A stretch of 64,000 bases of DNA from NCBI GenBank assembly GCA_034003625.1, contig JAVEYG010000020.1, positions 24,943-88,942 of the forward strand. Reading direction: 5' to 3'. The position numbers were made by a program, and so were the translations under genes. Origin of the DNA: GWE2-42-39 sp034003625 (GTDB lineage Bacteria; Bacteroidota; Bacteroidia; Bacteroidales; Prolixibacteraceae). Positions 59,026 to 64,000 of this stretch are shown piece by piece (positions within the stretch are counted from its first letter, which is position 1; each line of letters opens with the position of its first letter). The notes beneath the pieces are model-generated. The model saw only the letters and a program-made list of their open reading frames with translations. It ran no database searches and was not told where the DNA came from.

Positions 59026-59062
59026 ATCCAGCATCCAGCATCCAGTATCCGGCATCCGGCAT
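59026..59062 (+). repeat. Five 7-nt tandem repeats (ATCCAGC/ATCCGGC) between rsmI and the HAD gene
   Basis: ATCCAGC, ATCCAGC, ATCCAGT, ATCCGGC, ATCCGGC run without gaps in 59026-59060. The unit length equals that of the GAGATAT repeats flanking the four-helix element at 46483. No complementary flank or gene accompanies them, so this may be a solo remnant. Confidence 0.8.
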
Positions 59063-59093
59063 AACTATACTTGCATTTATCCAATTTAACGGA

Positions 59094-59849
59094 ATGATCA
59101 GAAAATACGACCATATTTTTTTCGACCTCGACCATACGCTTTGGGATTTTGAATCCAATTCGCGGGAAGCGTTGAGGCTGACCCTTGAAAAGCACAACCT
59201 TCTCTATCAGCTTCCTTCTTTCGATGAATTTGTTTCAGTTTACGAAGCTGTTAACTCCCGGCTTTGGGATGATTACCGCGAAAAAAAGATCAGTAAATTT
59301 TTGTTGACCAGTCAGCGTTTTTCGATGAGCCTGGACCCTTTCGAGGTGAAGGATTACGACAGTCAGGAACTGAACGATTGCTATCTGGATTTTATGGCCG
59401 GACAAACCGGTTTGTATCCCCGGGTCATGGAAACACTGTGGTGGCTGAAAACAAGAGGCTATCAGATACACATTATTACGAACGGGTTTCAGGAAGTACA
59501 GTACAAAAAGCTGAAAAGCAGCGGACTCGACCAATTTATTTCCAGGGTTTTTATTTCAGAAGTGGTTCAATCGCCCAAGCCAGAACGGGCTATTTTTGAA
59601 TATGCGTTGAAATCGTGCAATGCGAAAAAAACACGCAGTATCATGGTGGGCGACAACTGGGAAGTAGACATTGTGGGTGCTTTGAATTTTGGCATCGACC
59701 AGGTGATGTTCCTGAATGACGGACGAAACAAGGTACCAGAAGAAATCGGCAAACAACTGGATGTTCCGGCAGGAGAACTGTTTATTTGGCAGAAGCGGAA
59801 TAAAACTTTCTTTATTGAGAAACTGGAGGAGATGAAACGAATAGTGTAA
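59094..59849 (+). CDS. YjjG-family HAD hydrolase (noncanonical pyrimidine nucleotidase-like)
   Basis: The start MIRKYDHIFFDLDHTLWDFE gives 251 residues; the in-frame stretch before it crosses the 7-nt repeats and is rejected. HAD motif I is FFDLDHTLWDFE, motif II IHIITNGFQEVQYKKLK near 125, motif III around SPKPERAIFEYAL and motif IV MVGDNWEVDIVGALNFGID near 188. The closest match in outline is YjjG, which dephosphorylates abnormal pyrimidine nucleotides. Substrate inferred from family only. Confidence 0.9.
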   Translation: MIRKYDHIFFDLDHTLWDFESNSREALRLTLEKHNLLYQLPSFDEFVSVYEAVNSRLWDDYREKKISKFLLTSQRFSMSLDPFEVKDYDSQELNDCYLDFMAGQTGLYPRVMETLWWLKTRGYQIHIITNGFQEVQYKKLKSSGLDQFISRVFISEVVQSPKPERAIFEYALKSCNAKKTRSIMVGDNWEVDIVGALNFGIDQVMFLNDGRNKVPEEIGKQLDVPAGELFIWQKRNKTFFIEKLEEMKRIV

Positions 59850-59850
59850 G

Positions 59851-60492
59851 TCAGTTCAGCAATTTGGTAATATCTGTTATAATTTTGCAGCCTGTTTTCC
59901 TCAGCCGTTCTTCCGACTGATGGCCGTTGGCAATTAAAATACAATGGCATCCCAGTTCCTGTGCCACTTCATAATCGTGGATGGTATCGCCAACCAGACA
60001 GGTTTCGGCAGGGGGCAGTTCCATCTGTTTGATCAGGGCTTTTCCATTATCGATTTTCGAATGGGCGTAATGGTTGTCGAGCCCGGAAATTTTATCAAAA
60101 AAGTGGATGATCCGGTGTTGCGCGAGGGTTTGTTCCAGCAACGGCTGTTCCATGGCCGACAAAACAAGCTGTTGCTTGCCAATCGACCGGAAATGCTGCA
60201 AAACTCCGACAGCGCCGCGATGCAGGCCGCAATTCATCACTTCCCGGTTATATTGGTCAATGTATTCCCGGGCAGGAACCTCAAACGGCTCTTTTTTAAA
60301 ATCGAAGCCAATTTCAGCATAATAGTCTTTTACCGGAAATGTAAATATATTCCTGTACCTGTCGGTGTTCAGCAAGGGAAGGCCACGCCTGGCGAGAAGA
60401 AAATTAATGGTTTTTATACATATATTGGTATCGTCGAGCAACGTACCGTTCCAGTCCCAGATAATTGTCCGGATATCTTCAGAAATAACCAT
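59851..60492 (-). CDS. HAD-family hydrolase (phosphoglycolate phosphatase-like)
   Basis: This 213-residue phosphatase has motif I IIWDWNGTLLDDTNICIKTI near residue 10, motif II VLSAMEQPLLEQTLAQH near 112, motif III in KIDNGKALIKQM and motif IV LVGDTIHDYEVAQELGCHCI near 165. It has the helical cap of Gph-type enzymes. The start overlaps the end of the acyltransferase by 14 nt, so the two form an operon. The substrate is not evident. Confidence 0.9.
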   Translation of the reverse strand: MVISEDIRTIIWDWNGTLLDDTNICIKTINFLLARRGLPLLNTDRYRNIFTFPVKDYYAEIGFDFKKEPFEVPAREYIDQYNREVMNCGLHRGAVGVLQHFRSIGKQQLVLSAMEQPLLEQTLAQHRIIHFFDKISGLDNHYAHSKIDNGKALIKQMELPPAETCLVGDTIHDYEVAQELGCHCILIANGHQSEERLRKTGCKIITDITKLLN

Positions 60493-61639
60493 TCGGATTG
60501 GTCAGGTTTTCACGGTTGATAACCGGGTTGGCATACATTTGTAAAAACATTTCCCGTATACGGGCCGCATCGCCGTTGATCATTGCAAGCGCTTCGTTCA
60601 GCATCCCTGCAAATTTACTGTATTCGTCGCGGTCGTACCCATCCACATATTTGTTTTCGTTGCGGAGCATATCGGCTGCAATATAATTATTGGGCCAGAG
60701 CTTGTAGTTCCGGTAAATACGCTGATCGATGTAGTCGGCCAGGGCTTCAATTTTTTCCGAAAGTTGTTCTTTTTTGTCCATCTCGTCAATAGCTGCCATC
60801 ATGGGACGGCCAAACGAAAAATTGATACGCCCTTTTGGGTTCATCAGCCCGTAGGCCATACTTTTCAGGTCGTCGGCCTGGGTTTTCACAAAACCTTCGG
60901 TTTCCTTTTTGTACAACTCGGCAACTTTTGAAATACCGCAGGGTTCAATTTCATACGAAATGGAAAGCGGAACGATACGCAGGTCGCGAAATCCTTCCCG
61001 AAAACTTTTCTCGTTGCTGAGATTGATCATTTTCAGCAGGGAAGGTTGGGTTTTGTCGCAGCCATCTTTGGTACGCCCTTCGCGCTGGGCAATCCAGACG
61101 GAAATATTTCTTTCGGTTATGTCCTGGCGGATGTATGCGGAAAGTTTTTTCGATGCAACCATTAACTCGCTGACCGGCAGGTTTCTTTTTACTTCAAATG
61201 CCCGGTTCAGTTTTACAGCATGTTCAATCCAGTCGGCAATCAGCAGGTTGTCGCCGATCGCGACTTCTGTTGTATGCATCCCTTCCCTGAATATCAGATA
61301 ATTGAGTATTGCGGAATCGAGTATAATATCGCGGTGGTTGGAGATGATGAGATAACTTTTTGAAACATCCAGGTTTTCGAGCCCGGTACAGGTAACACCT
61401 TTGGTTGTTGGTTTCAATATCAATTCTTCAATGAGCGGGTACATGAATTTCCCCTGCAGGTCTTTAATTGTATGGATGCCCGACAACAATTGTGCAACGC
61501 CGGCAATTTTCTTTTCATCCCTGAAAATAAAACGTAGTATCCGATGAAAACCGGGGTCGTTCAATAATATGTTAATATACTGGTTGACTTCTGAATCATT
61601 GTACGGACGGATATCATCGAAGACATAATTTTCACACAT
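60479..61639 (-). CDS. 1-acyl-sn-glycerol-3-phosphate acyltransferase-like protein
   Basis: The ATG at 61639 gives 386 residues; an upstream TTG is less likely. The acyltransferase block is SYLIISNHRDIILDSAILNY near 107 (a variant of NHxxxxD), followed by FEVKRNLPVSELMVASKKLS and ISVWIAQREGRTKDGCDKTQ near 185 and IVPLSISYEIEPCGISK near 225, which matches the PlsC-type motif order. It is longer than PlsC, with ~130 extra C-terminal helical residues common in Bacteroidota members. It is the first gene of a pair with the HAD hydrolase. It probably acts in phospholipid or lipid-A-related acylation. Confidence 0.85.
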   Translation of the reverse strand: MCENYVFDDIRPYNDSEVNQYINILLNDPGFHRILRFIFRDEKKIAGVAQLLSGIHTIKDLQGKFMYPLIEELILKPTTKGVTCTGLENLDVSKSYLIISNHRDIILDSAILNYLIFREGMHTTEVAIGDNLLIADWIEHAVKLNRAFEVKRNLPVSELMVASKKLSAYIRQDITERNISVWIAQREGRTKDGCDKTQPSLLKMINLSNEKSFREGFRDLRIVPLSISYEIEPCGISKVAELYKKETEGFVKTQADDLKSMAYGLMNPKGRINFSFGRPMMAAIDEMDKKEQLSEKIEALADYIDQRIYRNYKLWPNNYIAADMLRNENKYVDGYDRDEYSKFAGMLNEALAMINGDAARIREMFLQMYANPVINRENLTNPNGYF

Positions 61640-61877
61640 CGCTTTCAAATTAGAGCCGCAAATATAACGAAATAATGAAATTACTGGTCTCTTGATGAAA
61701 TACTGTGAAACATGTTCGTAAAATTTTTGCTGTTGTGTGCTTATTTACAGTGAAATATGGGCTGACATTTAACATTTATTAAGGCTTCAGGGGGGCAATG
61801 TCAGGGCATTTTCAGTTATTTTCTGCCATTTATTGCGGATCTTTCTTCGTGAAGTGTTCATTTCTCTTCCGTTTTTC
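61640..61877. other. Intergenic region with one hairpin
   Basis: The only structure seen in this gap is CTGACATT (61762-61769) with AATGTCAG (61797-61804), an 8-bp hairpin with a 27-nt loop. It could terminate the outer-membrane gene's transcript from the right or be part of the acyltransferase leader. Confidence 0.35.
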
Positions 61878-63884
61878 CTAAAATCGAAACCGGATTTGAA
61901 ACTTAATTTCTGTTTTTTTGTCGCCCTTAATTTGGTCTGGTCCGCTTCCGGTTGTTTGCTGGTCAAGGTATTGTGTGCGTGCCAGTTTTAACCATAAATC
62001 GGTTTGTTTCAATATCCCGATTCTTGCATTGAGGTAAGCCCGCACCCCTTTCCCCGACAGCACGGGAATGGAGTAACTGTGCAACAGATCGTTTTCGTAA
62101 GCATACAAGCGGGCATTGTACCCTTCGGTATCGAACCACAATAAACGTAACTGGCAGGAAAACGGCACCCGGACAGCTTTGTATTTTATATCCTGGAGGA
62201 GAAGCATCCCGTTTTCGGCATTTCCTTTTTCCGTTTTAAAACCCGAAAATTCGGCCCTGCTTTTCAAGCTCCATTGGTCGTTTACCTGTATGTCAAGGTT
62301 CAGCCGAAATTTTTGAAGCGTATTTGTTTCATTGATTTCAAGTTGCCCTTCGGAGGTTTTTTTCTCCTTTTGTTCGATGAAATAACGCATGTAAAAGTTA
62401 ATGGCGGAAGATGGAATGTAATTTAGCTGAAAAAATGTTTCGGTTCCGGTTGACGGTGAGGCGGTCTGGTATTTTAACCACCGGTACCTGAAAAAATCGT
62501 GATAGGCGGCTATCGAGATTTTTGCCATCGGCAGGAACACAGCCCCGGCATAAAACCCTTGTTCATCGTTTATGGCCGACGATTCGGAGAATGCCTGTCC
62601 GTACAGGCTGTGGTATTTTTGTCCGAAATTCCGGTAGAGAAGCGAAAGTTCGAGTTGGCTGGCCGGTTTCAATAAAATACCGTGCAAATTTGCAAATCCA
62701 CCGGAAGAAGAATATGCGGTTTCCCCGAACAGGAATAATTTTTTCAGCGACCATTTGTAGTCGGTTGCTGCATTGATAATTTGTTTTCCCCTGAATGAGA
62801 ACAATTGGTATGCCTCGTTGCCGGGGATGCGGGGTTTGTCGAAGAATGTGTGTATCGCGCTAAACCCTGCCGAAAAATTATTTTTCCGGAATAAAAAGAT
62901 CAGCCCATTTGCATTTTCCTTAACCGAATGTTTGTCGGCTGATTCGTTTGAGGTACGGTGTAGCCCCGAGGTCTGGAACGAGGTAAAAACCGTTTCCCCG
63001 TTGTGCATTTCTATGTTGGCGTCAATTTTCTTTTCAGAATGGAAAAAAAACAAAATGGAATTTTTGAAAGTGAATTCGCCCGCAATTCCGCGAAAAAACC
63101 GGTTCTCGTCAGCCGACGTGTACGAACATAACCCCTGGGTTCCCTGGTAAATACGGGTTACTTCAGCCGATTTTCCGGAGCCAAACCCTTGCCAGGCAAT
63201 TAATCCCTGTCCTGTCCGCACCATATAATCGCCTAAGTAGATACGGTGTTTCCCGTTTTTGAATCCATAATTGGCAAACAGGCTGTAATAATCGAATCCG
63301 TGTTGGTTGGGGGCGCGGAAAAAGGTTTCGCCCGGGTCTTTTTCTGCAGTGATTCCGTAGTTCAAATGTCCGCCAGATTGTTTAAAACGGAGATAATATT
63401 TTTCGGGAGCGCCCCGGTACCCGTTTTCTGTAGTATATCCTTTTGCTTTTTCAATGGTACGCTGGGTACGAAACAGTAGTTCGCCCCGGCTTGCCGGGAG
63501 GGTTGTCCCGCTTGATTCACTTTTCCCGAAAGTCAGGAAAGGCGCCAGTTTCTGTAGCAGCGCACGGTCGGTCCCATTAACTGCAACAAGTTCATAGATA
63601 CTTAAAACAGGGCCGTTCCCGTTTTTATAATCTACAATACCCTGAACCTGTAGCTCTGTGAGGATTCTCAGTTGCCGTAACTGGTCCGCACAATCGCCGT
63701 TTATATTGATCGGGTTCTCAAGGAAATACTCCCATGTTTCGGTGAGTTCTTCCATGTTCAATTCTTCTTCTGAATTTTCGGCCAGCATTTCTGTCAGGTC
63801 TTCTGCCATGGACAGTTCGGCTTCCTGTCCCCACAACAGGAAGCAACTCAGCCAGGTTGCAACAAACAAAAAAAACTTTTTCAT
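61878..63884 (-). CDS. Helix-hairpin-helix outer-membrane protein of unknown function
   Basis: The start MKKFFLFVATWLSCFLLWGQ gives 668 residues with a signal peptide ending near residue 20. An acidic stretch (MAEDLTEMLAENSEEELNME) leads to a ComEA-like helix-hairpin-helix domain (LRQLRILTELQVQGIVDYKN and NGPVLSIYELVAVNGTDRAL). The following ~500 residues are strand-rich and aromatic and end IKFQIRFRF with the C-terminal Phe of outer-membrane barrels. Helix-hairpin-helix plus barrel is a recurring Bacteroidota combination; a role in DNA uptake is conceivable but unproven. An upstream in-frame extension is rejected. Confidence 0.85.
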   Translation of the reverse strand: MKKFFLFVATWLSCFLLWGQEAELSMAEDLTEMLAENSEEELNMEELTETWEYFLENPININGDCADQLRQLRILTELQVQGIVDYKNGNGPVLSIYELVAVNGTDRALLQKLAPFLTFGKSESSGTTLPASRGELLFRTQRTIEKAKGYTTENGYRGAPEKYYLRFKQSGGHLNYGITAEKDPGETFFRAPNQHGFDYYSLFANYGFKNGKHRIYLGDYMVRTGQGLIAWQGFGSGKSAEVTRIYQGTQGLCSYTSADENRFFRGIAGEFTFKNSILFFFHSEKKIDANIEMHNGETVFTSFQTSGLHRTSNESADKHSVKENANGLIFLFRKNNFSAGFSAIHTFFDKPRIPGNEAYQLFSFRGKQIINAATDYKWSLKKLFLFGETAYSSSGGFANLHGILLKPASQLELSLLYRNFGQKYHSLYGQAFSESSAINDEQGFYAGAVFLPMAKISIAAYHDFFRYRWLKYQTASPSTGTETFFQLNYIPSSAINFYMRYFIEQKEKKTSEGQLEINETNTLQKFRLNLDIQVNDQWSLKSRAEFSGFKTEKGNAENGMLLLQDIKYKAVRVPFSCQLRLLWFDTEGYNARLYAYENDLLHSYSIPVLSGKGVRAYLNARIGILKQTDLWLKLARTQYLDQQTTGSGPDQIKGDKKTEIKFQIRFRF

Positions 63885-64000
63885 ACGTAAATAATTTCTA
63901 TTAAATGAGCCTTTAAAGCCCATATGTTGTTTAAAATCAATAATTTTTAGAACTACAGACAAAAGAAAAGAAAGCACTTGTCTTTAAAGCAAATGCACGG

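Overview
The window looks like a chromosome segment of a free-living Bacteroidota bacterium. I would guess an anaerobe or facultative anaerobe of the Marinilabiliales/Prolixibacteraceae type, but the rank below phylum is uncertain. The phylum rests on families largely confined to it (DUF3822 next to rsmD, DUF5686 outer-membrane protein, the MurF-alanine racemase fusion) and on a promoter of the Bacteroidota form, TTTG then 20 nt then TAnnTTTG, in front of the tetR gene at 41298. No rRNA or tRNA gene, CRISPR array or transposase was found.

Layout. 1-1921: end of a gluconate/glycerate permease and a glycerate 2-kinase. 1908-4411: an AT-rich restriction-modification island (Vsr nickase, HTH-fused cytosine-5 methyltransferase, restriction endonuclease) inserted into the 3' end of the kinase gene. 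It leaves a 45-nt copy of that end, with the old stop codon and terminator, on its far side. 4794-6030: cysK behind what looks like a complete cysteine transcription attenuator with a 26-residue leader peptide. 6063-12008: an ABC exporter, rsmD, DUF3822, a membrane-anchored unknown and a RecD-like helicase. 12072-20375: a minus-strand metabolic block with four subunits of a 2-oxoacid:ferredoxin oxidoreductase, a Crp/Fnr regulator, an aminotransferase, flavodoxin, prephenate dehydratase, an ACT protein and phenylacetate-CoA ligase. Together these could make phenylalanine both from prephenate and by reductive carboxylation of phenylacetate. 20518-23530: YwbE, MltG, an A-type flavoprotein and an SUI1-type factor. 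23590-27933: a GH36 alpha-galactosidase operon with its LacI regulator and operator. 27994-40917: housekeeping and envelope genes, including a flotillin/NfeD cluster.

41030-49192: a TetR-controlled YbhGFSR-like efflux operon (TolC, HlyD, two ATPases, two permeases). Its gene junctions have been repeatedly invaded by short-repeat hairpin elements. Two of these carry an intact four-helix-bundle (S23/IVS-type) gene and two look like empty or decayed copies. 49869-54000: an AT-rich island with three Fic/Doc-family genes, a broken fourth, and a repeated TGCGGAGAA motif overlapping the start of one of them. 54061-63884: core genes again (MurF-Alr, thymidine kinase, a Glu-rich repeat protein, RsmI, two HAD hydrolases, an acyltransferase, a helix-hairpin-helix outer-membrane protein).

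The points most worth a second look are the cysK attenuator, the repeat-flanked four-helix-bundle elements in the efflux operon, the target duplication around the restriction-modification island, and the Fic island with its repeated operator-like motif. All functional names come from reading motifs and family resemblance by eye; no database search was run.
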